Source: UBA7359 sp963976795 (GTDB lineage: Bacteria > Pseudomonadota > Gammaproteobacteria > Eutrophobiales > Eutrophobiaceae). From it: DNA of 64,000 bases. How positions within the stretch are numbered: the stretch's first letter is position 1; the number at the start of each line of letters is the position of its first letter. Location: assembly GCA_963976795.1 (NCBI GenBank), contig CAXBLT010000011.1:1-64000 (forward strand), in the 5' to 3' direction. Of the stretch, positions 1 to 9,015 are shown in pieces. The notes beneath the pieces are model-generated. The model was not told the DNA's origin. It did no database searches and saw nothing but the letters and a program-made list of their open reading frames with translations. Position numbers and translations under genes: made by a program.

Positions 1-69
1 AAAAATGTATTAACAGCAAGACAAGTTAATAAACGTAAACGTTTAATGAAATTTGTTAAAAAACGATAA
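1..69 (+). CDS. C-terminal end of an unidentified protein (partial)
   Basis: Frame 1 is open from the first base and closes with TAA at 67-69, giving the last 22 residues of a protein. The tail is very basic, with Lys/Arg runs around a short LMKFVKKR end. Too little is present to name a family. The following 115 bases up to the next gene are AT-rich and show no clear terminator hairpin. The next gene runs towards this one, so the two are convergent. Confidence 0.45.
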   Translation, partial: KNVLTARQVNKRKRLMKFVKKR

Positions 70-183
70 AGTCTAACCAAAGCCGCAGTTTCCTGAACTT
101 TATCTATTAGCGAAAACGCGCACTCGACTATTCATTTTTAATTAGTGAAATGGAACAAAGCTTCCCTGTTTATTTATCCAGAA

Positions 184-372
184 TTACTTTTTTAATAATG
201 GATTAAGTTTCTGAAACTCTTCCCATGCCTCCTGAAATTCGGCCATATCAGTCTGAGCCGCAGCCATAGATATCATCGCTTTATTTCCTTTTTCCATGAG
301 CTCATAATATTGACTAGTCGCCTTTGCGGGTAAATTCATGAGCTTGAACATTTCTTCAATCATGTTTTCCAT
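184..372 (-). CDS. Small hypothetical protein, helical (62 aa)
   Basis: This is a 62-residue, Met- and Glu-rich protein without signal peptide or membrane segment. It looks fully alpha-helical and amphipathic, and ends in two lysines. The Met-rich helix with repeated Ala/Gln/Glu is reminiscent of phasin-like or PHA-synthase-associated helices, but I see no motif that proves this and no pha gene is in the window. A preceding CTGGGAG stretch on the minus strand could serve as the ribosome site for the ATG at 372. The 255 bases to the next gene hold no other gene that I can see. Confidence 0.55.
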   Translation of the reverse strand: MENMIEEMFKLMNLPAKATSQYYELMEKGNKAMISMAAAQTDMAEFQEAWEEFQKLNPLLKK

Positions 373-627
373 AGCTACTCCCAGTTGGACTTTAAAATAT
401 GAGATTCCAGTTTTTCATAAATTACCATTAGTATTCGGTTAATCAAACATGTTTTGAATTATCAACACACAACATTAAAAACTTGTTTATATCAGACGGC
501 GGTCATTTTTCGACTGGTGCAACAGAAAACCTCATGTTAACCATTGTTACACTTGCGATTAGACAAGCAGACTATATTGCTGAACGGGTGGACAGAGAAT
601 CGATTTAGATAACCCTCAAGTTCAGAG

Positions 628-1785
628 TTAGAATTGTAGTTGTAGACCTAGCGTCGCCCTGCCCACATCTCTCCCAGCAAAACCGCTAGCATTAGCATCC
701 CCTTGTACATAATTAAAATTCACTTTGGTATTATGCCCATTGATCACATAATTCAAGCCCAGTTCAAAGGAGTCACTCGATCGTGCATCATCGGGGCTAT
801 TTTCTACATAACGTAAATAGGGTTGAAACTTACCCCAACCGATCACATTGGGAAACAGATAAGCTACTGTCCCGAATATAGAATGCCCATCAAACAAGCA
901 AAAACACGAGCCTGAACCTGCGATGGGCGGTGACACCAGTGTAAAACCAGCATCGAATTTTTTATAATCCGCTTCTATAGTGATTACGCCGCCACCAGAA
1001 AGTACCGTCTCGGAGAATATATCAAGGGTATAACTATTGAAGTCTCCATGCTCATCAGGGTTACCTGTCCCATCAGCTTGGTTTTGAAAAGAGAATCCTA
1101 ATGTCAGGATGTCACCCTGCTCGCCAAAATAGGCCGAACTGGTGTAGTAACCAAAATTAGATTCTATATTTAGAAAATGATAGGCCAATCGAACAGCATA
1201 GAGTTTGTTGTTATCCTGATTACTAAACCCTTTCAAGCCATCGTAGATACCTAGTGCATAATGAACCCTACCCGTCGTACCCCAAAAAATGCCGCCTTCT
1301 CCACGACCCAAGCTGCCTGCCGCACCACCTTGATCAGCAGGAAATAACGGTTGGCGATACTGGTTCCAGTTAAGCCCATAAAATGGACCATTGAGCTCCA
1401 CACGGTCACCAGGGATCAATGTCCGACCAAACCAAAAATTAATACCAGGGTTAATTTCTATGCGCGCAATCGCATCAATAAGATCTGTGGAATCATGATT
1501 CTGCTTATCCGTATTGAGACTAAATTTTAGATACTTATGAACCTGAGCCGCGACATACAAGCGAACACTATCAAAGGAAAAATCAGAATTATTATCAAGA
1601 TCATTTTTTCTGGAATCAAGCTGCATACGAAGACCGCCACCTACTGTCAGCCATAGGGTATCGCTATGTTCAAATTTAACACCGGCAATGACTGGCATGG
1701 TAAAAGTAAAAGAAAGACCAGCGATGAGAAGACAGATAGCTCGCCGCAAGGGATGGCTTCCACAAAACGGTTGTACTTCAATCAT
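628..1785 (-). CDS. Outer-membrane porin, OprO/OprP-like, copy 1
   Basis: A 385-residue protein with a Sec signal peptide ending near residue 35 (MPVIAG), followed by alternating beta strands rich in Gly and aromatics and a terminal Phe (LGLQLQF), the typical beta-barrel signal recognised by BamA. The N-terminal half, with FEHSDTLWLTVGGGLRMQLD and DSVRLYVAAQVHKYLKF, resembles phosphate/polyphosphate-selective porins. An AAGGGGC ribosome site lies just before the ATG. It is a tandem paralogue of the next upstream gene, 47 bases away, and probably shares its transcript. A CFCLFDG segment near residue 294 is unusual for a porin. Substrate specificity is not proven. Confidence 0.8.
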   Translation of the reverse strand: MIEVQPFCGSHPLRRAICLLIAGLSFTFTMPVIAGVKFEHSDTLWLTVGGGLRMQLDSRKNDLDNNSDFSFDSVRLYVAAQVHKYLKFSLNTDKQNHDSTDLIDAIARIEINPGINFWFGRTLIPGDRVELNGPFYGLNWNQYRQPLFPADQGGAAGSLGRGEGGIFWGTTGRVHYALGIYDGLKGFSNQDNNKLYAVRLAYHFLNIESNFGYYTSSAYFGEQGDILTLGFSFQNQADGTGNPDEHGDFNSYTLDIFSETVLSGGGVITIEADYKKFDAGFTLVSPPIAGSGSCFCLFDGHSIFGTVAYLFPNVIGWGKFQPYLRYVENSPDDARSSDSFELGLNYVINGHNTKVNFNYVQGDANASGFAGRDVGRATLGLQLQF

Positions 1786-1832
1786 TAGTTGCCCCTTTGT
1801 TTTTAAGTCAGTAATAATTCTGGACTTACTGC

Positions 1833-2987
1833 TTAATATTGCACCTGAACACCAAATGTAAACTTATCGACATCTCTACCAGCATAACCACTCGCATTAG
1901 TATCTCCGCTAACATAACTCAGGTTTAGCTTGGCCTTATGTCCTGAAATTATATAGTTCGTACCAAATTCGATGGAGTCATTTGAAGTTGCACCAGTGGG
2001 ATTGTTTTCGACGTAGCGAAAGTAAGGCTGAAATTTACCGAAACCAATTTTCTCAGGATACAAGTAACTTAAAGTAGCGAAAACTGAATCCCCATCAAAC
2101 AAACAAAAACAATCCACCAAACCAGCGACAGGAGGTGATGCACTACTATAGTCTGCGTCGAAGTCTTTGTATTCTGCCTCAAGAGTGACAACGCCTATGC
2201 CAGGAAGGACTGTTTCGGATAGTAGATCAATGGAATAACCAAAATAATCGCCTTGCTCAATAGCACTACCACTACCGCCATCCTGATTCTGCAAGGTTAG
2301 CGCAACGGTAAAAAGATTCCCTTGTTCACCAAAATAAGTAGAACTAGTGTAATAACCAAAATTGGATTCTACATTCAGAAAGTTATACGTTAACCGAGCC
2401 GCATAAAGTTTGTTATTAGATTGATTACTGAATCCTTTTAAACCATCGACGATCCCCAACGCATAATGGAACTTACCCGTTGTCCCCCAAAACACGCCAC
2501 CTTCACCGCGTCCTAAACTACCCGCAGCACCACCTAGCTCTGTAGGGTATAGCGGTTGTCGATATTGGATCCAATTCATTCCATAGAAAGGACCGCTCAT
2601 TCCAATACGATTACCGGGAACTACCAGGCGACCTACCCAAAGATTAAAACTGGGATGTAATTCAAACCGGAGCATGGCATCAATCAGATCGGTAGAGTCG
2701 TGATTTTGTTTATCGGTATTGATGCTGAACTTCAGATATTTATGTAACTGTCCTGCGATATACACACGTATGCTATCAAAAGAAACCTCAGCATTATCAT
2801 CGAGGTCACTTTTTCTGGAATCAAGCTGCATACGCGCACCGCCACCAATGCTTAACCAGACCGTATCACTATGTTCAAACTTAACGCCACTCATAGCTGG
2901 CATGGTGACTAAAGAAAGAGTAGTTAAAATTATAAGTTTACTGAGATCACGAACGTGTGTATTACAGAGGTATTGAACCTTAAACAT
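1833..2987 (-). CDS. Outer-membrane porin, OprO/OprP-like, copy 2
   Basis: A second barrel protein of 384 residues, clearly homologous to its downstream neighbour over its whole length (shared VKFEHSDT, DSTDLIDA, GGAAGSLGRGEGG and FWGTTG stretches). I place the start at 2987, where AAAGGG precedes the ATG at a good distance, rather than 12 codons upstream. The signal peptide ends near MPAMSG and the last residue is Tyr, with alternating hydrophobics, as in outer-membrane barrels. The CFCLFDG segment is again present near residue 293. The pair is most simply a local duplication. Function as an anion or phosphate channel is inferred from family resemblance only. Confidence 0.78.
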   Translation of the reverse strand: MFKVQYLCNTHVRDLSKLIILTTLSLVTMPAMSGVKFEHSDTVWLSIGGGARMQLDSRKSDLDDNAEVSFDSIRVYIAGQLHKYLKFSINTDKQNHDSTDLIDAMLRFELHPSFNLWVGRLVVPGNRIGMSGPFYGMNWIQYRQPLYPTELGGAAGSLGRGEGGVFWGTTGKFHYALGIVDGLKGFSNQSNNKLYAARLTYNFLNVESNFGYYTSSTYFGEQGNLFTVALTLQNQDGGSGSAIEQGDYFGYSIDLLSETVLPGIGVVTLEAEYKDFDADYSSASPPVAGLVDCFCLFDGDSVFATLSYLYPEKIGFGKFQPYFRYVENNPTGATSNDSIEFGTNYIISGHKAKLNLSYVSGDTNASGYAGRDVDKFTFGVQVQY

Positions 2988-3182
2988 ATCCTTGCCCTTT
3001 ATTATTAGTTTGCTACCCCCCACAACTTAGTAAGCAATTCGCTAATATTTTTAGACTCTTTTTCTAGTCTTGATAGATCAAGCTTTCCATAGCAGAAGAT
3101 GAGCAAGCTAGTTTTATTTATACTTAAACGTGCAAATATTTTTAACCATAATTAAAAATAATGATACAGGATCAAGCTACGA

Positions 3183-4244
3183 CTATAATTTATTATAATT
3201 TTGTTTTAGTGTATCAAGAATCACTTTTACATCTTCACCTGTATCCCATTCTCCACCTTTATTCATGATGATGACTTCTGTCTTATCGCCGACGCCAGTC
3301 AAACTTAACTGATAAGGCGTGCCCTCATCTTCATCATCACCCCAAAATTTTAGTTTAGAGAGAAGCCCTTTTTCTTCTTTCTCACCTTCCGGCATAAAGT
3401 AACGGAAATCATAAGTGCCTTTTGCCTGGTCACTGTTCTCAACAGCATACCCGGCACGTTCTAATATCATGAGTGCCTCACGCCAAGCACGGGTGAATTC
3501 TTGTGGAATTACCAGGTAACTTTTCCCATCACCAACATCAAGTATTTCTGCCTTGGGCTTTACCGGGTTAGTAGTAGCCCCAGATCCTGAAGCAAGACTG
3601 CTATTTGTACTACCGTTAGTGCTTGCTACATTTGGGACTTCAGTGCCGTAAAAATGTAGATTCAATTTCCGAATAACATTTTTTTCCAGACGCACATCAA
3701 CCAAGGTATCAAGCCACTCGCCTTCGGATAAATTCTGCTTTTCACTCGACATGTATAGTATTGTACCGCCTGATTCATCAGGCTCAGCAAAGATCTTAAA
3801 CTTATGTCTACTATCATTATCTTCTTTCCAGCCTGTCTCAAGCACACCTAATTCAGCATCATCCAAATCGATGACATACTCTTTTTCTCTCCAGAACTCT
3901 TTCAATTTGGGCCAGACATCAAAAGATGAACCTCTCAAGGCCAGCCATTGCTCCCCATCTGCCTCACCGGAACCCAAAACTGATCCCTGGCGTCTATTTT
4001 GAGAACGTTGTCGTTCAAATTCGCTTAAAGATGTCGACTCTTCTCCAGGAATTGTTGTCGCCAAGTCTCCTTCCGTAACTGTGAGATCAGGGGGAACTTC
4101 AAGTGTAGCCATTCCCTTGCTCTTTTGATAAGCAGTGCGCTTATCCGGCAAAACTTTTTCCAAATCACCAAGACCTGGAATATTAGAACAACCATAGAAA
4201 ACAATAAAACTAAGTATTAAAACGAGATTACGTAAAATCATCAT
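3183..4244 (-). CDS. bamC: Outer-membrane assembly lipoprotein BamC (NlpB)
   Basis: A 353-residue lipoprotein of the beta-barrel assembly machinery, acting on the periplasmic face of the outer membrane together with BamA and BamD. The signal peptide ends in a lipobox FYGC with the acylated Cys at residue 19. The following segment with LPDKRTAYQKSK and LEVPPDLT is the unstructured BamC N-terminus, and two helix-grip-like domains follow at roughly 100-195 and 230-353. The gene begins 7 bases after the dapA stop, the dapA-bamC order known from Escherichia coli, so cotranscription is likely. A Ser/Thr/Asn-rich linker separates the two domains. Confidence 0.93.
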   Translation of the reverse strand: MMILRNLVLILSFIVFYGCSNIPGLGDLEKVLPDKRTAYQKSKGMATLEVPPDLTVTEGDLATTIPGEESTSLSEFERQRSQNRRQGSVLGSGEADGEQWLALRGSSFDVWPKLKEFWREKEYVIDLDDAELGVLETGWKEDNDSRHKFKIFAEPDESGGTILYMSSEKQNLSEGEWLDTLVDVRLEKNVIRKLNLHFYGTEVPNVASTNGSTNSSLASGSGATTNPVKPKAEILDVGDGKSYLVIPQEFTRAWREALMILERAGYAVENSDQAKGTYDFRYFMPEGEKEEKGLLSKLKFWGDDEDEGTPYQLSLTGVGDKTEVIIMNKGGEWDTGEDVKVILDTLKQNYNKL

Positions 4245-4251
4245 TGTGTAT

Positions 4252-5139
4252 TTATATAACTCCTGCCTGTTTCATGGCATCTAGTAATTTGGGTTCTGCT
4301 GATTCAGACATCCAGGTCATTGGCAGTCTTATACCTGCTTGAATAAAGCCTAGTTTGTTTAAGGCCCATTTCACGGGTATTGGATTTGATTCAATAAATA
4401 ACTCTTTGTGAAGACCATTAAGTGTATTGTCTATCCTGGCTGCACCTTTAGCATCTCCACTCAAAGCCAATTGACACATCTCATGCATCGCTTTGGGCGC
4501 AACATTTGCGGTAACCGAAATCACCCCGTCTCCACCTTCAAGAATAAAGTCTTTGGCTGTCTCATCGTCCCCTGTTAACAAAAGAAAATTCGCTCCAGTT
4601 CCAGCACGAATCTGCTTGACCCTTGACAGATCCGCTGTCGCTTCTTTAACACCGATAATGTTTTTTATCGACGCCAAACGGACAATCGTCTCGGGCAACA
4701 TATCACAAGCTGTTCTGCCTGGCACATTATAGAGAATTTGCGGAATATCAACTGCCTCTGCCACGGCCTTATAGTGCAGATACAAGCCTTCCTGAGTTGG
4801 CTTATTATAGTATGGTGTAACTAATAGACAGGCATCCGCACCGACTTCTTTGGCACACCTCGTTAATGAGATCGCTTCAATCGTTGAATTTGCGCCAGTG
4901 CCTGCGATTACCGGAATTCGACCATTAACGATATCAACCATTTGCTTAATCACAGCACAATGCTCTTTTTCAGTTAATGTAGCAGATTCTCCTGTCGTAC
5001 CCACAGCGACGATCGCATCCGTACCTTGCTCAATATGAAATTCGAGCAAATCCTTCAATGCTTGAGCATCAACTTCTGTATCTGGGCGCACCCCCGCTAA
5101 CATCGGGGTGACAATAGCAACCATACTTCCGGTAAACAT
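4252..5139 (-). CDS. dapA: 4-hydroxy-tetrahydrodipicolinate synthase
   Basis: DapA condenses pyruvate with aspartate semialdehyde in the first step specific for lysine and diaminopimelate synthesis in the cytoplasm. The 295-residue length is normal for the family. The Schiff-base lysine is K165 in GVKEATAD, and the catalytic tyrosine is Y137 in LYNVPGRTA. The GTTGES substrate loop is at 48-53. It is the first gene of a likely dapA-bamC pair and is transcribed away from gcvR. All key residues are present and the start fits the E. coli protein. Confidence 0.96.
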   Translation of the reverse strand: MFTGSMVAIVTPMLAGVRPDTEVDAQALKDLLEFHIEQGTDAIVAVGTTGESATLTEKEHCAVIKQMVDIVNGRIPVIAGTGANSTIEAISLTRCAKEVGADACLLVTPYYNKPTQEGLYLHYKAVAEAVDIPQILYNVPGRTACDMLPETIVRLASIKNIIGVKEATADLSRVKQIRAGTGANFLLLTGDDETAKDFILEGGDGVISVTANVAPKAMHEMCQLALSGDAKGAARIDNTLNGLHKELFIESNPIPVKWALNKLGFIQAGIRLPMTWMSESAEPKLLDAMKQAGVI

Positions 5140-5199
5140 TATGAATAGTTATTATGAGTAATAGACAAAAACGTGTATGGTACTTAATGAAGTAACCCT

Positions 5200-5227
5200 A
5201 TGACAAGGACATTAGACTTTATATAAT
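5200..5227 (+). promoter_or_regulatory. Candidate sigma-70 promoter upstream of gcvR-like gene
   Basis: ATGACA and TATAAT are separated by 16 bases, in the divergent region between dapA and the ACT-domain gene and about 80 bases before its start codon. The match is good by eye but no start site is known. Confidence 0.45.
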
Positions 5228-5309
5228 ATGCACCGCAGTTAGATAACGACAATGACGCTAATATCAGACCATTTACACAGTAATAACCTAAATATTCTCC
5301 AAGTTTAAG

Positions 5310-5837
5310 ATGCAAAACTATCTTGTTGTCAGTGCCCTGGTCGAAAACTCCAGCGAAATCATACGTAAATTCACCAAACTATCTAAATCCAGCGGTTGCA
5401 ATATCGTTGACAGTCGATTTAAGGTACTTGGGCACGAACTTTCTCTGATGATTTTCCTGACCGGGAACTGGGATGCAATTGCTAAAATTGAGGATATGCT
5501 TGGTATTCTCGCACAAGAGCACCAGATTAAGATCCATACGAATCGAACCACAGTAGACAAGCTACAGGGGGACTCCATGCCCTATGCAGTTGACGTAGTC
5601 GGGCTGGACCACTCCGGCATCATATTTGATATCACCGACTTCATGTCTAGCAACAATCTGATTATTCATGAAATGGCCTCAAATACCTATGAGGCATCAA
5701 TGACAGGCGCCAAGATGTTTTCTTTGCATATGATGGTCAATATCCCGTCGGACTCGTCTATCGCATCTATCCGCAGCGATTTCATTGAATTTTGTGATCA
5801 TCTTAATCTAGATGCAATAATGGAACCTGTAAAATAA
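5310..5837 (+). CDS. gcvR: ACT-domain regulator, GcvR-like
   Basis: A 175-residue protein made of two ACT domains (about 1-75 and 88-170), with no DNA-binding part. In E. coli GcvR binds the activator GcvA and represses the glycine cleavage operon when glycine is low. The gene lies divergent from dapA and just before bcp, the same neighbourhood as gcvR in E. coli, which supports the name. The VVGLDHSGIIFDITDFMSS stretch is the typical start of the second ACT domain. The only glycine cleavage gene in this window is gcvH at 47727-48119, so the regulatory target is not shown here. Confidence 0.8.
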   Translation: MQNYLVVSALVENSSEIIRKFTKLSKSSGCNIVDSRFKVLGHELSLMIFLTGNWDAIAKIEDMLGILAQEHQIKIHTNRTTVDKLQGDSMPYAVDVVGLDHSGIIFDITDFMSSNNLIIHEMASNTYEASMTGAKMFSLHMMVNIPSDSSIASIRSDFIEFCDHLNLDAIMEPVK

Positions 5838-5884
5838 GACCGCTTCTAAAAATGCACTTTTAAAATGTGAGTAACAAATTAATT

Positions 5885-6352
5885 ATGAGTAAAGTCAGTA
5901 TTGGGAAGAAAGTTCCCGCATTTACCCTGCCAGCAACTGGCGATCAAACCATCAAACTCTCAGCACTAAAAGGCAAAAATATTGTTTTATATTTTTACCC
6001 CAAAGACAGTACTCCGGGATGCACGCTTGAAGGTCAAGATTTTCGCGATAACATTCGTAAATTTAGTTCTCGTAATACTATCATTCTCGGTGTCTCACGC
6101 GACAAATTAACTTCTCACGAAAAATTTAAAGAGAAACAAAGCTTCCCTTTCGATTTGTTATCTGACGAAGACGAAACACTGTGCAATCTATTTGATGTCA
6201 TTAAAGAAAAAAATATGTACGGAAAGAAACATATGGGCATTGAACGCTCTACCTTCCTGATTGACGAAAAAGGAATCTTGCGGCAAGAGTGGCGTAAGGT
6301 AAAAGTAAAGGGCCACGTCGATGAGGTTCTTGAAGCCTTAAAAACACTTTGA
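5885..6352 (+). CDS. bcp: Thioredoxin-dependent peroxiredoxin, Bcp/PrxQ type
   Basis: This enzyme reduces hydrogen peroxide and organic peroxides in the cytoplasm using thioredoxin. I take the ATG at 5885 as start; a GTG six codons upstream is possible but gives an unusual N-terminus. From that start the protein has 155 residues. The peroxidatic Cys is C46 in DSTPGCTLEG. The second cysteine that E. coli Bcp has five residues later is absent (the sequence is TPGCTLEGQDFRD), so resolution must use another Cys, for example the one in DETLCNLFDV, or an outside thiol. It follows gcvR closely, as in E. coli. Confidence 0.93.
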   Translation: MSKVSIGKKVPAFTLPATGDQTIKLSALKGKNIVLYFYPKDSTPGCTLEGQDFRDNIRKFSSRNTIILGVSRDKLTSHEKFKEKQSFPFDLLSDEDETLCNLFDVIKEKNMYGKKHMGIERSTFLIDEKGILRQEWRKVKVKGHVDEVLEALKTL

Positions 6353-6370
6353 ATTAATTTTAATATCACT

Positions 6371-7777
6371 ATGTCTTCAAATAATAGCGCTCGCCTTTTT
6401 GTGCTTGATACAAATGTATTAATGCATGACCCCGCTTCACTGTTCCGTTTTCAAGAGCACGATGTTTTTATTCCGATGGTTGTTCTGGAAGAACTCGATC
6501 ATGCCAAGAAAGGGGTGTCAGAAGTTGCCCGAAATGTTCGTCAAGTAAGCCGCTTCATTGATGAAATAATTAATGATGCCGAGACTAATGACATTAATAA
6601 TGGTCTGGAACTTAATTCAGCAAGAACACTGAATGGACACGCTGAGCCTTGTGGAAAGCTGTATTTACAAACACAAATATTGCCGGACAGTTTACCGGAG
6701 TCATTACCCGGCAAAAACGCAGATAATACTATTTTAGGAACCGCACTATCCTTACGGAAAAAACACCTAGATAAAGCCGTCACACTGATCTCTAAAGATA
6801 TTAATCTACGGATTAAAGCACATATCCTCGGCATTAAGACAGAAGACTACACCAGCGATCAAGTGCTGGATGATGCTGATTTACTCTATACAGGTATAAA
6901 CGAATTACCTGCTAACTTCTGGGACACCAAGTCTGAAGCACTTACATCGTGGCAAGAAGACATGCGCACCTTGTATGAAATAAAGGGTCAGCCACTTGAA
7001 GAGTGTTACCCGCACCAAAGTCTCTACACCGATGAAGGCTCTGGCTTTGAGGCGCTGGTTAAAAAGACAGACAAAGAAAAGACAACCCTGGTACACGCCA
7101 TTGATTATAGAAAAGAGAATCACGCGGTATGGGGTGTAAATGCACGCAATCGGGAACAGAATTTTGCCTTGAACCTGTTAATGGATCCCGATGTAGACAT
7201 GGTCACTATTCTTGGTGCTGCGGGTACTGGCAAAACGTTGTTAACGCTTGCTGCCGGTTTGGATCAAGTTATGGAAAAGAAACGCTACCGCGACATCATC
7301 ATAACCCGCGTTACAATCCCGGTAGGAGAAGATATTGGCTTCTTACCCGGCACAGAAGAGGAAAAGATGGCGCCCTGGATGGGAGCATTGCTGGATAACC
7401 TCGAAGTTTTAACAAGCTCGGAAGAAAGTGGAGAGTGGGAACGTGCCGCTACCGCAGACATACTAAATAAGCGCATCAAGATCCGCTCACTCAACTTTAT
7501 GCGCGGACGTACCTTCCTGAATCGTTTTATTATTGTTGACGAAGCCCAGAACCTGACAGCCAAGCAAATGAAGACATTAATAACGCGTGCCGGTCCCGAT
7601 AGTAAATTGATTATCCTTGGCAATATTTCACAGATTGACACGCCTTATCTCACAGAGACTACCTCAGGTCTTACCTATGTAGTCGACCGGTTTAAAAACT
7701 GGGAGCACAGTGGACATATCACCTTGATGCGTGGAGAACGCTCACGCTTGGCGGATTTTGCCAGCGAAGTCCTCTGA
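6371..7777 (+). CDS. PIN domain-PhoH family ATPase
   Basis: A 468-residue fusion of an N-terminal PIN nuclease-like domain (about 7-140, beginning FVLDTNVLMHD) and a C-terminal PhoH ATPase domain (about 240-468). Walker A is GAAGTGKT at residues 282-289 and Walker B is FIIVDEAQNL near 388. Proteins of this layout (PhoH2/YlaK type) are described as RNA helicases coupled to RNA cleavage, so a role in RNA turnover is likely but not shown. The start is 18 bases after the bcp stop, so the two genes are probably cotranscribed. Acidic PIN residues are intact. Confidence 0.9.
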   Translation: MSSNNSARLFVLDTNVLMHDPASLFRFQEHDVFIPMVVLEELDHAKKGVSEVARNVRQVSRFIDEIINDAETNDINNGLELNSARTLNGHAEPCGKLYLQTQILPDSLPESLPGKNADNTILGTALSLRKKHLDKAVTLISKDINLRIKAHILGIKTEDYTSDQVLDDADLLYTGINELPANFWDTKSEALTSWQEDMRTLYEIKGQPLEECYPHQSLYTDEGSGFEALVKKTDKEKTTLVHAIDYRKENHAVWGVNARNREQNFALNLLMDPDVDMVTILGAAGTGKTLLTLAAGLDQVMEKKRYRDIIITRVTIPVGEDIGFLPGTEEEKMAPWMGALLDNLEVLTSSEESGEWERAATADILNKRIKIRSLNFMRGRTFLNRFIIVDEAQNLTAKQMKTLITRAGPDSKLIILGNISQIDTPYLTETTSGLTYVVDRFKNWEHSGHITLMRGERSRLADFASEVL

Positions 7778-7791
7778 TAAAACTGATGGTT

Positions 7792-7814
7792 TAGCTTGCG
7801 TCAGCTTCAAGCTA
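7792..7814 (+). terminator. Weak hairpin after the PhoH gene
   Basis: TAGCTTG and CAAGCTA form a 7-bp stem with a 9-base loop, 15 bases after the stop codon. No clear T-run follows, so termination is uncertain. Confidence 0.3.
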
Positions 7815-7906
7815 CATTTACATTAAATCGGCTATAGATATTTGAAATAGTGCCGATATAAATATTGAACCCATTAATTCATCAATATTTATAATTGAAA
7901 CAGGCC

Positions 7907-8680
7907 ATGCAGCAAGCAGTCCAACAACAGTCTCATACGGTTCTCCCTAAAGAGCAGTCATATCAAAATGACCTGATGCTGGCAGCGGATTTTCAACGTG
8001 CTGTTCTACCTAAAATTATTGATGTTGATTACCTCGATGTTAATTTAATTTATAAACCTTACGATTCTGTTTCTGGTGATGTTTATGATTTTATTTTAAA
8101 CCGGGAAAGAGAACTCGCCATATTTATTGGCGATGCAACGGGTCATGGAATATCAGCTGCGCTCATGACGATGATGGTACATATTGCTATCGACAGCCTC
8201 ACCCCAAACCTACCTACAGACGAATCTACGCGTAAACTAAATCGACTCATCGCCTCGCGTCACACCGGCCGATCAGTCAGCAGTGTATTAATGCGAATAA
8301 GCCCTGACGGAATAATGAATGTAACACACGCAGGACATCCATCAGCCATTGTCATACCCGCAGACAATTCTGAACTGGTTATGTTCGATGAGGCAGGTTG
8401 CGCCCTCGGTCTATTTATTGAAGAACCCGTAAAATACATAGAAGAGTCTTATCACTTAAAGCCCGGTGACAAGGTCGTATCCTACACCGATGGTCTCATA
8501 GAATGGCGTAATCAATACAGAGAGATTTACGGTGTTGATCGCTTATTAGCTTACATCAAGAAGAATCGCTCACTTGATTGCAAGGCTTTGACTCAGGGTA
8601 TTTATAATAATGTTAAAACGTTTGCCAATCATCAAAGTATTAATGACGATTTAACGTTGTTAATTGCAGAATACAATTAG
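7907..8680 (+). CDS. PP2C-type (SpoIIE/RsbU family) serine phosphatase
   Basis: About 257 residues from the ATG at 7907 (a TTG four codons upstream is an alternative). The domain shows the SpoIIE/RsbU features: LAADFQRAVLPK linker helix, SGDVYDF, FIGDATGHGISAALMT with the metal-binding Asp, THAGHPSAIV, YTDGLIEWRN and the DDLTLLIAEY end. Such enzymes dephosphorylate anti-sigma-factor antagonists in partner-switching systems. No receiver, PAS or membrane sensor domain is attached, and no antagonist or anti-sigma gene is next to it, so its signal and partner are unknown. Its stop codon touches the left end of the inverted-repeat element. Confidence 0.88.
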   Translation: MQQAVQQQSHTVLPKEQSYQNDLMLAADFQRAVLPKIIDVDYLDVNLIYKPYDSVSGDVYDFILNRERELAIFIGDATGHGISAALMTMMVHIAIDSLTPNLPTDESTRKLNRLIASRHTGRSVSSVLMRISPDGIMNVTHAGHPSAIVIPADNSELVMFDEAGCALGLFIEEPVKYIEESYHLKPGDKVVSYTDGLIEWRNQYREIYGVDRLLAYIKKNRSLDCKALTQGIYNNVKTFANHQSINDDLTLLIAEYN

Positions 8681-8758
8681 TCATTCCCGTGGAAACGGGA
8701 ACCCAGTTTATTTAATATCTTTTATTCCTTTAACCGTTGCTTTCCGCCTTTATGGCGT

Positions 8759-8784
8759 CTTACTTTTCTTCATAGAAAAGTAAG
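8759..8784. repeat. Perfect hairpin in the left arm of the element
   Basis: CTTACTTTTCT and AGAAAAGTAAG are perfect 11-base inverted repeats around a TCAT loop. A counterpart, GTTACTTATCTCTTG with CAAGAGAAAGTAAC around GGCATG, lies in the right arm at about 9608-9642. Confidence 0.75.
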
Positions 8785-8946
8785 CAAAAGAACTCTTCCC
8801 TAATGTCATGGCCCACGGCTGCCTTCGTCAGTAACCAGTAATGTGGGGCACTTTTATAACTCCTTGAAACAACGTTAATAATTCCCCTTTTTCAATTGGA
8901 TATTTTATAGAGTGACATACCGCATTTGGATATGAAATACGCAAAG

Positions 8947-8976
8947 TGGACACTATGGATATAGAATGACTATAAT
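8947..8976 (+). promoter_or_regulatory. Candidate promoter inside the inverted-repeat element
   Basis: TGGACA and TATAAT are separated by 18 bases, 40 bases before a ribosome site AAAAGGAG (9001-9008) and ATG at 9016. The match to sigma-70 consensus is close. Confidence 0.45.
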
Positions 8977-9015
8977 CTATTTACCACCTATCTCATTGAA
9001 AAAAGGAGTGTTTTC

